Assembly (NCBI RefSeq): GCF_026213295.1
Contig: NC_079420.1
Location: forward strand, 14,946,789-15,010,788
Length of the DNA: 64,000 bases
Source of the DNA: Gadus chalcogrammus
Taxonomy: Eukaryota; Chordata; Actinopteri; Gadiformes; Gadidae
Direction: 5' to 3'
Part shown: piece by piece, positions 45,525 to 57,600 of the stretch
Position numbering within the stretch: position 1 is the stretch's first letter
How the letters are laid out: every line of letters starts with the position of its first letter
The notes under the pieces: model-generated
The model's input: the letters and a program-made list of their open reading frames with translations, nothing else
Databases searched by the model: none
What the model was told of the DNA's origin: nothing
Program-made: the position numbers and the translations under genes

Positions 45525-45605
45525 GTTGGGAACTCCCTAATTGATTTATCTAATTGATTCAATAATGCATGCAGCCTTAATTACCTAATGGATTAATGAG
45601 TCCTT
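45525..45605. promoter_or_regulatory. Candidate conserved regulatory element, homeodomain motif cluster
   Basis: Within 65 bp there are two TAATTGAT sites (about 45538 and 45552), TTAATTACC (45577-45585) and GGATTAATGAG (45590-45600). The last has the GGATTA core bound by Otx/Pitx-type homeodomains. The flanking DNA is non-repetitive. Conservation cannot be tested here. Confidence 0.35.
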
Positions 45606-45745
45606 CCACAAGAAAGCAGCCATATGAAGACTGGGGTCTGACGTTGTTGGAGAACTGTGCATAATTGTGGGGATAAAATGAAGTCTAGTGATTTATTGGC
45701 CAAAGGTATTTAATTATGTCTTATCTGTTTATCTTTGTCCTCCAA

Positions 45746-45747
<2 letters not shown>

Positions 45748-45829
<82 letters not shown>

Positions 45830-45835
45830 ACACAC
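45748..45835. repeat. (AC)n microsatellite
   Basis: About 72 bp of AC followed by CG-interrupted units. An (AAT)8 tract lies nearby at about 45891-45915. Confidence 0.97.
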
Positions 45836-46034
45836 CACAAGGTTATTTCCAACAATGAGAACGATGATATCATGCACTCATAGTGGAAGATTAATAATAA
45901 TAATAATAATAATAGTAAAAGCATGGACCACAAATAAGTTCTTAAAACATGAAACCCCACAGTTTTGATTGATGAAGTTTCCTTCATCTGGGTAACATTG
46001 CAGCCTATGTGACAGAGGAGAGCAGATTCACTTT

Positions 46035-46105
46035 ACTGTGCATATATGCAAATTAAATCCTATGTGCTTCGTATTTAAATGAGCTGTCATCAGCTGGCGA
46101 GCGTA
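46035..46105. promoter_or_regulatory. Candidate regulatory element with octamer and E-box
   Basis: ATGCAAAT at 46046-46053 (POU octamer) followed by TAAATCC, TATTTAAATGAG, CTGTCATC and CAGCTG (46091-46096). Motif-based inference only. Confidence 0.3.
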
Positions 46106-48001
46106 ATATGTCATTGGGATAAGTGAGGCTTGTGTGTTTGTGTGTGTGTGTGACTAACAGTGTCACATTTATATAATGACTAGCTTGGGATGTTCCTTGA
46201 GTCAGTTCTCTTGGCATCTATGGATGTGGCATAGTATGAGCCGCCTGAATATTAGTTTAATCTTCTTTGCTATATAAGGTAGGTTACTACATCCCTTAGG
46301 AGTACATGTAGGCCTACGTCTTTGCTACACTTGGATCTGCATTACACTATATTTTTGAACTGCTGTCGTTTTTCACAAAAGTTAAAACTTTTACTTTGCA
46401 ATTCTTTGCCTACCTTATAACATAAGGTTGAGGTACACTGTAATGTTGGCATCAGAGATGCCTCTTCTCCCAAGCAAAACAAAACAAAAGACAAGCAATA
46501 TTCATAAGCAGATAGACCTGCCTTTTGGCTTGACGTCGGATGCATGATTGCATTCTTGGTTCTGCCTTTATGAAATCCCAGCAGCTCTTGCCTGCAGAAG
46601 GGAGGGATCGACCAGCACACGCACGGCCATCAATTCCTCTGATACCAGCGTTGCTACGAGCGCCCGGAGAGATCAAACCACAGATCGAGCTATGCACATA
46701 CCAAAAAGATAAATAGAACCTGCCTGATAACAGCTAGCAGATTTGCTAGATCAGAGCCTGTCTGTGCAGGGAACCGTCATAGTTGAGGGTCAGCCCCTCT
46801 GCTCAGAGTAAAACCTCCTCTGGAAGCGAGCGGCAGCACCGTGCAGTGTAGAAGCCGGCGTGGAAAATGAAAGACAGATGTTATTTATTTCAATAAGGTG
46901 GTGGATATAGAGAATCCGTGAGTGAACGGCTAATGCCATGACAGAAAACTTGCCAAGTGTTGGTGAGTAAGGAGAAGGAAATCAATTCACAGGAGAGATG
47001 GGGATCTTTCACAACGGAACATTTTTCTGTGAAATGTAGCAGACCCCTCTCTTACGTTTGAAGCCTCCAACTTGTGGACTAGCTTACTCCAGGGAACGAC
47101 GAGAGCCGGCCCCATCCTCCAGGCCAGAGGGGAATCTGCTCATCTCTCAGCTCGGTGACGCTCTGAGATCTCATAGTGTTATGATGAACATCCAGGATGT
47201 TGAAGTTGCGTTAAAATGCATGGGGGCCGAGGAACAGAGGCATTTTTTGTTTATTCAATACCTCCATCTGCTGAGGTCTGTCGCCAAAACCACAATGATC
47301 ATAAAATATAGTACACATTCATAATATGTTAGTGTTACAAATATACATTCACTATTTATCTTAGAAACCTGATCACGCCATTAGTACCAAGGCGAGACTT
47401 TTGTATTTTGAAAACATATATGTGGCACGTTTAACACCTCACAGAACGGAGTTGAGAGTCCAATCAGGACTAGGTAAGGTCACATGACCTTACAGACCCT
47501 TAGAGTGAAGCTTGAACACGGACCCCTCTGGGTCCCAGACTCCCAGGGAGTGTCTGTGCCTGTCAGCTGAGTGGGGGGAGGTGGCTGAAGCAGCATCCAG
47601 ATGTGGAACGCCTGTGCTGCCCACGTCCATATGGCACTGTTTACACGTCCTCCCTGCTACCCAAACATGAAAGTGGAGCAGATTCATTTGAGCTGATTTC
47701 ATGACATGTTTTAGCAAATTTTCAGACGACTTAAATGCAGCGTTGAAGTCTGTTCCCGAGCATGCCATACTGGTCCATTTAATCTAACATCCCAAGTGAA
47801 TGCAAAGACAATATTACTCAGGAAGGCATTGAAGAGTACAAAGCTTTGTCCGTATTATTCTGTCCTCTGAGGAGGGAATTCACTATTTTTCATGGTGCTG
47901 AATGGATCTACTGTAAGTGAAATGCTGATGTAAGAGAAGGCGAAGTAGACCTCCGGGAAGGAAAGCGCCAGGGAACAAAATGAAAAGCACAACACAATAC
48001 T

Positions 48002-50479
48002 TTTATTGTGAAAAAAGCAACATTGGGAAAAGTCTATTCCGACACAATTGCATCGTCTCTTTTATATTACAAGAAGGAACGGCTACAAATCTTGATAATT
48101 TATACAAATACAACAACTTTCAAAAAATAAATCTTTAATTTAGTAAAGTCTCTGTGAGCAAGTTTCTGCGATAGCCTAGCACTTGAGATCCCTGAGCAGA
48201 GCACAGAGTGAACCAGCCTAGTTCCATCTTCACCCCAGCCACGACGGTGTGTCCCCGTTGACACTCTACACACAGAGAAGTGAACACCACGGTGGGTGCG
48301 TGTGTGAGTGAGTGAGGAGGTTCAACTAAAGCACAGGGAGTATTTTACCCAACACAAAACACTATGGAGATCACCGAATTCAAACGAGACAGCAAGAATA
48401 ACAACATTGCAACCGTCTAATAACCACAACAATCCGTCTACACCCTCGTCTCAAACAAGACTCCCGATGCTGAATGTGGAGAGGGTCTTCTGACAAGCCT
48501 AGGACGTAGACGGACTGACAGGATGGGAGGACACAGCCAGAGGGAGTTCAGCCCTGACTCATCCAAGAACACGGCTAGGATGATAAGCCGACAGCGTGCC
48601 TCTCCCATTAGGCAAGATTCATGGAAGATACAAATAGACAAACCCTAGGCTTTCGATTAGGATTTGATTAATAAGGAATATTACATTTATGCCCTTTCTT
48701 CAGACTCATAGTTGTATATTACCACACATGACCACAATAGTGAGGTGTATTAGCTATCCCATTCATCTTTGTTCAACATATATAAGTGTCCGAAACACAG
48801 TGCCAGCTGGTTTTTGTTGCCAAGGCAACAACAAGTAATAATTAAATAAACCACATAGACAGAATTTGACAGATCTTTTTTGGGGAGGTGGGGGGGGGGG
48901 CAATAATATTAGATAAGAGAATGTTCTTCACTCTCACAAATAGATAACCGTACATCTAGGAAGGTGCTCTGTAATGGAGTTACTTTAAACACAGAATATA
49001 TACAAATTAGGAGGTTTTAAGACAAATAAAATAGGAGCTTTTAAGATCAAATAAAACGGGAGCTTTTAAGACAAAAAAAAGGGTTCGGTTCAAGAGTGAT
49101 AAGAGAAAAACAGTGTTCATCTTCATCCAAAAACCTTAAGAGTGTTCCATGGCTTCTTATCACATGTCCGACTACTTGATTGCAGAATGGATTTGATCTG
49201 TTCTCTATACTGTACATAATATATTAGGCTTCATTTATACAAAACACTTACAAGTCAAAAATGACCCAACGGAAACAAGCGCTCCCCGAGCGATTCCCAG
49301 ACATTAAGGAGTGCAGTGGTGAGAGCGGCTTTTCTCTTTTTGGTTAGAACGACTTCATAATGAGCAGCAGCTCTGTCAGCTCTGACCTGCCCAAAGCTGC
49401 TCGCCATGTCTTCCACTTTCATCCACCAAGCGATTAAGGAGAGGCTGTGAGCTCATGACTAACGCCACATTTCTGAGCCCGTAACCGCCGGCAACTGTCA
49501 GGGTTGATTGGTGGCCGAGGCGAGCTAGTGTATTAGCGTGGCGGCAAGCTGCTGTCATACAGCGCAGCAGTAGGGAGCTTGTTTGTTAGTGTGGCGGTAC
49601 GCTGCTGTCTTATGCTAAAGCCATTGCAGTAAGGAGCTTGTGTGTTAGCAATGCAGCATGCTGCTGTGCAGCAGATTTGCACCTTGGATTATGATAAGGC
49701 ATCACAAAGCTGAGATGAAAGCGTTTCCATTTCCTTCTCTATCATCCAATCTGATTTTAGTACACTCTTATAGATTAATCTCTTTCATCTTACAACAGTT
49801 GTCAACTTCAATTTTTAAAAACAGATTCTTCCCTTATTTATTCATGTTTTTCAGTGTGCTACACACATGATTGAAATAATTCCTTGCTTCAAACAATGAC
49901 CATCTGTCATATACTGACGTCTAATACTTTATGTTTGTGTAATCTCATCTCTCCAGGGCGTCCTGGTAAATCCTCCGAAACATATTTATAACCCTTGTGG
50001 AACAACCCTTAAACCCTTTAAGGACTCGCCTACGGCCTGACTTCAAGTTTAAGTGCTCTAGTAAAATGAAAACAACACAAAAAAGCTCAACAACAAAACA
50101 AAGAACAATAAAAAAAAAAAGAAGACAAAACTGAATTAAAAAAATAACCACGGTCGTGTTCTCCGAGGAACGTTGTCCTGAATTGCCCGCGGTGCAGCCG
50201 TGGAGTACCGTCGCAGAGACCCCCACTGCTACAGCGCCCCAGAGGGGCCCAGCGCCCAGAGAGGCTTCATCATTTGGAAGTCATGGCACTGGGGCCCGGT
50301 CATGGCTCATCTGAAACAAACATCCTCCTGTGTACTCTCTGCTTCCATCGTTCTGCACGGCAGAGCCAGAGAGGCAGAGGGGGGAGAGGGTGCGTTGCCC
50401 CCCTCCCCCCCCCTCCCTCGGTAGCGCCCACACCAGATGGTCTGGGTGGGCGGCGGTGGCGGCGGGACGCAGGGGCCGC
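48002..50479 (-). other. tmtc2: Probable tmtc2 3' untranslated region (extent uncertain)
   Basis: Directly downstream of the tmtc2 stop codon on the minus strand. The sequence is largely non-coding and AT-rich. AATAAA signals on the minus strand occur near 49836 and at 48002-48007. A TGTATATA Pumilio-type motif lies near 49000. Three TTTTAAGAYMAAATAAAA-like tandem units sit at about 49011-49080. The true polyadenylation site cannot be set from sequence alone. Confidence 0.35.
49520..49675. repeat. Tandem repeat, about 50-60-bp unit, three copies
   Basis: GAGCTNGTNTNTTAGYGTGG then CGGYANGCTGCTGTC units recur, with the third copy more diverged. It lies within the putative tmtc2 3' UTR. Confidence 0.75.
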
Positions 50480-50659
50480 TCAAGGCCCCGCGGTGCGCAG
50501 GCCCTGCTTCTCCATGATGTTCCACAGCTTGCGCAGGTTGGACTGGGTGATGGCGTCGTCGGGTTTGAGCTGCAGCGCGCGGAGGTAGTTGGCCTCCGCC
50601 TCCTGGAGCTTCCCGTTGAGGTGGAGGATGGCCCCCAGGTTCATCAGGGCCGCGGGGTA
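50480..50659 (-). CDS. tmtc2: tmtc2 terminal coding exon
   Basis: This 180-bp exon has an acceptor TTGTGTTCCAG before 50659 and a TGA at 50482-50480. It encodes 59 residues, starting YPAALMNLGAILHLNGKLQE, continuing through NYLRALQLKPDD and ending KQGLRTAGP. It is GC-rich compared with its introns. Confidence 0.94.
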   Translation of the reverse strand, partial: YPAALMNLGAILHLNGKLQEAEANYLRALQLKPDDAITQSNLRKLWNIMEKQGLRTAGP

Positions 50660-53600
50660 CTGGAACACAAACACACACAGGGATAAACACCTCGCCGCCG
50701 CCGCCGGGAACATCTCTGTTATGTTGTACTACATTGCAGAGAGTTTGGGGGAATAGAAATGGGGGAAAGTCTGTTCAAAGACTGAACTAGCTTCCGGCTA
50801 AACTTGGTTAGTGGTATTTTTGCTGGTCTTTTTCCCCATCAGCTGCTCTCCCTTATTTGAGTGAGGACGACGGGTTTTGCAACACAGCCCTGGGATTTTT
50901 GTTTGATTTTTATCTCTGTTTTATCTCCTTAGCAGTTATTTACTCTTTAACAAACATTTAGTTTGATAAATGATTTTATCCGATCTAAATTGCAAATGAA
51001 CTTCCACAGGGATGTTGCCCTGCTGTAAAAAAGAAAACATCCAAAAATATATATGAAAGAGTAATTTAATGAGAAATTCATGTGGAAAAAGCCGGAGGCT
51101 GAAATGCCTTGAGCGGTCTTTGATGAGATGAATAATGTTGAAAGAGCCTGCGTGTGTGGATGGCTCTATTAAGACTATCAACATAATCACCATTCAGTAT
51201 TCATTCAGGGATTTACCACAACGATTGCATATCACTTAGCAAGATGCCAGAGAGCTGGCACTAAATGGTCATTAAATATAGTAAAATTGTAGTTGGGAAA
51301 GGATGATGCTTGATGTAGTTGTGCTAGAAAGCTTGGTACATCACTTTGTGGACCGGGACCTTCTAGCCGGAGGTCCCAGTTTCATTACATTGGGACTATG
51401 ACCACATGACTGAGGCAGTCAAAATGTTAAACCTAATATAATAACTGATACAATGAAGTGCTTTTTACTGCTCTATATCGTACAAAAGTAATCGCTTTAT
51501 GGAAGCATTTCCTGATTCACTGGAGCGAGACAGCAGGCTGTGACCGTGAGAGTCGGGCTCTGCTGGTTGGATCACAGGCCGTGCGGGTACAGAGGTCTGA
51601 GGTCGGGGGGGCTGCGCTGCTCCACGTCCTGTCTGCACCCACCGCTGTCAGGGCAGCCACCGCAGCCCCCCCCCCCCCCCCCCTTTGAAGTGGTGCAGAT
51701 GAATGGCTTTTCCTGCTGGCGCTATTACGCAAACACAACGTCCAGAGGTGAGTGGTCCACGCCGGAGACCCACCGGGACACGCTAGCGTCCGCCGCCACG
51801 CAGTCAGACGGCAGGACAAAGCCCGCATCTGATCTCCATTTGAGGAGCAGAGAGGGGAGAAGGATGGCTAATTTTGCCTCATTAGCCCGCTATTACTGAG
51901 CAGACCTCCCTTCTTTGTTATTGGATGTGTAATCTTGTTCTATATGCCGAGAGAGGCGGTAGACGTAATTCATCTCAATAAATGGTTAATGATGTCCATT
52001 TTGGACAGCCTCGGTGACTTTCCGTTCACAATTATCTCCTCGTTTATCACTGTCACGTGCCATGGCCATGATTAAAGTGTCCGTACAATTAGGAAACACT
52101 GCAAGCCCTCATTTGTTTCTCGATGTAATCAAAAGCATTAATGTCTCCCCGAGAGCAAACAGAGGGGATTTATTTTATTTTATAAATACATGTATACATA
52201 TATAAATACAAGAGCTTCCAAAGTATGTTTATAAGAACTATCTGAAGAAAAAAAGTGCTGCAATGTAGGTGAGGCTTAATGCAACAAACACCATCGTGTT
52301 TCCCAGTTATGGGGAGGCGACAAAGCACAATCATTCACCTGTAAAACCATTTTTAACCAAACATTAAGAAAAACTTAAGTACAGGAGAGATTCTGAGGTC
52401 GGTTTAAGTTTCCAAAGGTCGAAAAACACACCAAATGAAATCAGTTTCAAGACCCTGCTTAATCTTCATACATTTTGACCTTCGCCCTTCAGCGGTTCTT
52501 CACTTTCTCAGCCAGGCCACTAGTCATCTTTAGTTTTCCCCAGTGTCGAGGGTACATGAGTGATGGCAATGAGGATTTCAATGGGAACATTATGTTCAAA
52601 TATATCCTCCCTTCTCTCAAAGGCTGGACTACATCGATCCATAAATCAAACAGTGAGTGGAATAATCCCCATGTCCTCAAGAGGGGTCCCTCATTGTCTC
52701 TCAACATGGATACAAATGTGGAGAATCAATCGGCAAAATACAGGTAAGAATGGCCAATACCTCCTTAATGTGCTCAGCATCTCTACCAGACAGGTTTGAC
52801 ATTTCCGAAACCCAATTGTACAACTTTTTAGATCTAATGAACCAAGTTAAGATTCTCTATAATTGAGAAAAAAAAAAGACAAATGTTAACTGCAACAACA
52901 GTCTGTTAGGTACAACATGAAACTAATGAAAGGGGGTTCATTACACAGAACGGGGCACAGGGAATCCCCCTGACAGCATGATTGTGATTTGTGAAGCGTT
53001 ACACAGAAGAAAACGTAACAAACCCACCCACACTAAATGATAAATATCATGGGGCTGGATGCTACAAATGGACTGCAGTTCATAATGGCTTTGGTTGGAC
53101 ATATTTAGTGGAGCTTATTTGGGGGCTTTCATTGAAACGAAAGAACCGCCAACATTCATATGAGTGGAGATAGACAATTACTTGGCATCGTATCCCTTGT
53201 GGCAAGACAACTGGGAAATCTAACACAGGTTGATTTTCAGCAGCCTGCGGTCTTCATGTAAAGAGTTCTGAAAATGTGAGACAAGTATGAACTCTAAATC
53301 AAGATTCCCGACTGAGTTGTTTCCTTCTAATCAAAATGAGGACATGAGCCTTTTTAACTTCAAATCAGAGAGTGGAGAGTCAAGTTGCAACAAAGCACGA
53401 AGTGGTTAATGATGAAAGAGCCTTCAGCTTGTCAAGTCGGAGAACAGAGTCATGGCATATTTAGATTGATGCTCATCCTCACTCACCACTCGCCTCAGCT
53501 GTAAGCAATAAGGATAGCAAGGGAGTCGTCCGAAATAACAGTGCAGGCTTACCGAGTGACAGTGTTTGTAGTGCATTATATATATCCTTCATTAACATTC

Positions 53601-54531
53601 CTTATACAGGTCCAAACGTCAGACTAATTGTCATGTGCAGTGGGAGGAGGTCCTTTCTAAGAAAACTCAAATCCATGGGATTTTGCAGATCAATGCAGAG
53701 TCCAGTGGATTTTTAAACAATACTTCCAATACAAATATCACAAGTTGTTCCAGAAAATTAAGCTGAATGTATCAGTTGGATCCTTCTGTAAAATCCATCT
53801 GAAACAGGGAACAAGGGGGGGAAACTAATTTTGAGTTGATGCTGGAAGAGGCGTACACCAGGGCCATGGAAATGATGATGCTACCGTGCACACAACCCAC
53901 TAAACTCTCACTTGCATTACTAAAGGCTTTATATTCCTCTATCCATTTAATTGAGTTCCAAGAGAAGAGGGGTGATTTAATTCTTTCAAATCTCAAATTA
54001 ACTTAAATTTATAACAACACAAAGAGTACAGCACTGAAACAAGAATCACATGCAGTATCTACATGATCTACGCCGTGATCAAATTATTGTGATTAAGTCT
54101 CTGGAAACATAATGCATTGTATTCTCCTTCAACTAAGTTCCATCATACGTCTACAGGGTCTCGCCATGTAGCCGCCTCTCAAACTAACCATACAGGGTAG
54201 TCCTCAAACATGACATTGTGACGGGACGTCTTCTAAATCAAGCCCAAATAACAAGCCGGCAAACATCTGCCAACATATAATCCATCTGCCTAAATCTCAA
54301 AGTTAACTCCCCCTTCAAGTAAGCATCACAGACAAGAAGTAGCCCGATCCTTCTCACTCTGGTCAACCTGACATGGCGCTATCATCATTAGTTCAAACCG
54401 CCCCACTCTCCGCCTGGCCCTGGCCTCTCCTTTGAAGCTGCAGATGGACGCTGCACAAACAAACCGACGGGGGTCATGAAAACATCGGCCCGCATGATTC
54501 TGGCCCGGGCCCGCTGCCCCCAAACACTGCC

Positions 54532-54622
<91 letters not shown>

Positions 54623-57600
54623 TGTGTGTCTGTGTGTCTGTGTGTGTGTGTGTGTCTCTGTGTAATAATAATAAACTAGGAATAATTTGACAGGGGAGCA
54701 CCACCCAGGCGGTTGTAGCCTGTGTGGCGCTGTCCATCAGAAAAGCCCTTGTGGTACCAGGGTGGTTAGTTATCTTGTGGCAGTAGCCATCAGAAAGGCC
54801 ATCTGGTACCAGGGTGGTTAGTTATCTTGTTGCAGTAGCCATCAGAAAGGCCCTTGTGGTACCAGGGTGGTTAGTTATCATGTGGCAGTAGCCATCAGAA
54901 AGGCCATCTGGTACCAGGGTGGTTAGTTATCTTGTTGCAGTAGCCATCAGAAAGGCCCTTGTGGTACCAGGGTGGTTAGTTAGCTCGTGGCAGTAGCCAT
55001 CAGAAAGGCAATCTGGTGCCAGGGTGGTTAGTTAGCTTGTGGCAGTAGCCATCAGAAAGGCCATCTGGTGCCAGGGTGGTTAGTTAGCTCGTGGCAGTAG
55101 CCATCAGAAAGGCCCTTCTGGTAACAGGGTGGGTAGTAAGTTAAGGGTGGTTAGTTAGCTCGTGGCAGTAGCCATCAGAAAGGCTCTTCTGGTAACAGGG
55201 AGGTTGTTCAGCCTGTAGTAGTGGTGTCTAGCAGAAAGGCCCTTCTGGTAACCTTTGGGGTGGTTAGCCCGTAGTAGCGGTACTTACGTTGGGTCTCAGG
55301 TTGGCCGCCCGGCCGTAGTACTTCTCGGCCGCTTGGTTCAGACTGGCCTGCCTGCGGACAGAGAGGACACGGGAGCCGTCAGTCATCTTAAGCCCCACCG
55401 CGGGACGGGGCCCGAGCTGTGGCGGGGTCACCGGTTCTCCAAAGTTCACGGGGAAATGACAGGAGGGAAGGGAACCGAGGGCCAAGGATGACCCCATCAA
55501 TCAACCGCCCCTGTGCCTTCATTATCCTGAAAGTAATGCTTCACATGATTAAATGGTTGGTTTGTTCATTAAAGCAGTGGACCTACCTGTGGGGAGAGTC
55601 TGTTGAGAGCTGATGATGCTTTGAGCTCACGACATGAGAGGAAACAAGCTAACCTCGATGCCACTGACACACTAGGAGACCATGATGTCTAACCCATATT
55701 GGCAGATTTCTCCTCTCCAACAGATGGCTTGCCCATACGGGTCCCATGGAGACCTAAAATATTCAGTGCCTAAGGACATTAAACCAAGGAATGTGTGCCA
55801 TTATGAACCTCATGCTGGGACCCCACTTCCTCTATACTGGTTCTGTGCTGGTTCCCCTGCCTCTATACTGGTTCTGTGCTGGTCCCCCTACCGCTATACT
55901 GGTTCTGTGCTGGTTCCATTGCCTCTATACTGGTTCTGTGCTGGTTCCCCTGCCTATATACCTTGTTCTGTTCTGGTTCCCTTGCCTCTATACTGGTTCT
56001 GTTCTGGTTCCCCTACCTCTCTACTGGTTCTTTGCTGGTTCCATTGCCTCTATACTGGTTCTGTGCTGGTTCCCCTGCCTATATACCTCGTTCTGTTCTG
56101 GTTCTCCAGCCTCTATACTGGTTCGGTTCTGGTTCTCCAGCCTCTATACTGGTTCTGTTCTGGTTCCCCTGCCTCTATACTGGTTCTGTTCTGGTTCCCC
56201 TACCTCTATACTGGTTCTTTGCTGGTTCCATTGCCTCTATACTGGTTCTGTGCTGGTTCCCCTGCCTATATACCTCGTTCTGTTCTGGTTCTCCAGCCTC
56301 TATACTGGTTCTGTTCTGGTTCTCCAGCCTCTATACTGGTTCTGTTCTGGTTCCCCTGCCTCTATACTGGTTGTTCTGGTTCCCCTACCTCTATACTGGT
56401 TGTGTGCTGGTTCCACTGCCTCTATACTGGTTCTTTGCTGGTTCCACTGCCTCTATACTGGTTCTGTGCTGGTTCCACTGCCTCTATACTGGTTCTGTGC
56501 TGGTTCCCTGCCTCTATACTGGTTTTGTGCCGGTTCCCCTGCCTCTATACTGGTTCTGTTCTGGTTCCCCTGCCTCTATACTGGTTCTGTTCTGGTTCCC
56601 CTGCCTCTATACTGGTTCTGTTCTGGTTCCCCTGCCTCTATACTGGTTCTGTTCTGGTTCCCCTGCCTCTATACAGGTTCTGTTCTGGTTCCCCTGCCTC
56701 TATACAGGTTCTGTGCCGGTTCCCCTGCCTATATACCTCGTTCTGTTCTGGTTCTCCAGCCTCTATACTGGTTCTGGTTCCCCTGCCTCTATACTGGTTC
56801 TGTGCTGGTTCCACTGCCTCTATACTGGTTCTGTTCTGGTTCCCCTGCCTCTATACTGGTTCTGTGCTGGTTCCACTGCCTCTATACTGGTTCTGTTCTG
56901 GTTCCCCTGCCTCCATACCTTTGGGCCATAAAGTGTTTGCATTCATAGAAAAAAGCTCTCTGGTAGGCCGGGCTCCAAACACACCTTTATGACCCTGAGC
57001 TTCAATCATCTCACTGATGGAAACAATTGTCCCATTGCAAACAGTTTAACTTTGACAAAGCCAAGGAGAGTGAGCAGTGAGTGGCAGTGGAGCCCATTAG
57101 CTGCCATGATGAAAGGCTGCAGACCGCTGGAGCCACGCTCTCGTTGAGGTTGTCCTGCCCTATTACAGGCTCTCCGTCCATATGGTTTGAACTACGCGGC
57201 CAAACACACCATTTTTCAACATCGGGGACATGCAGTGCTTGGCTTATAACCCAACCATTCTTCTGAGTTATATTTGTTTCAATCATGTTATGAGTCACCA
57301 GAAGAAGAACCGTGAAGAGATGCCGTTATTTAGTCACAATGTATACCGATATGCTTTGGGTTCGTGTTGGGATGTTTACCTTGTGATAAAATAAAATAGT
57401 TCAACATGAAGCCAGGACTGGCTCATAAACTGACACGCAGAACCACTTACTCCAAAGACATTTTACTTGATAATGTTGTTTGCGGTCCCAGAACAAATGG
57501 GCCATGTAAGCTCCACATGCGAGGAAAGCATTGGAGGACCAACATGAACCCATCCTGGCTTCATGTTTGTCTATTCAAGAGATATCACCCGAAACATACC

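Noticed and set aside
55682..56992. 436-codon plus-strand ORF and its two frame-shifted companions
   Set aside because: They are translations of a 31-bp intronic minisatellite that lacks stops in all frames; no domain, and they lie within the tmtc2 intron.
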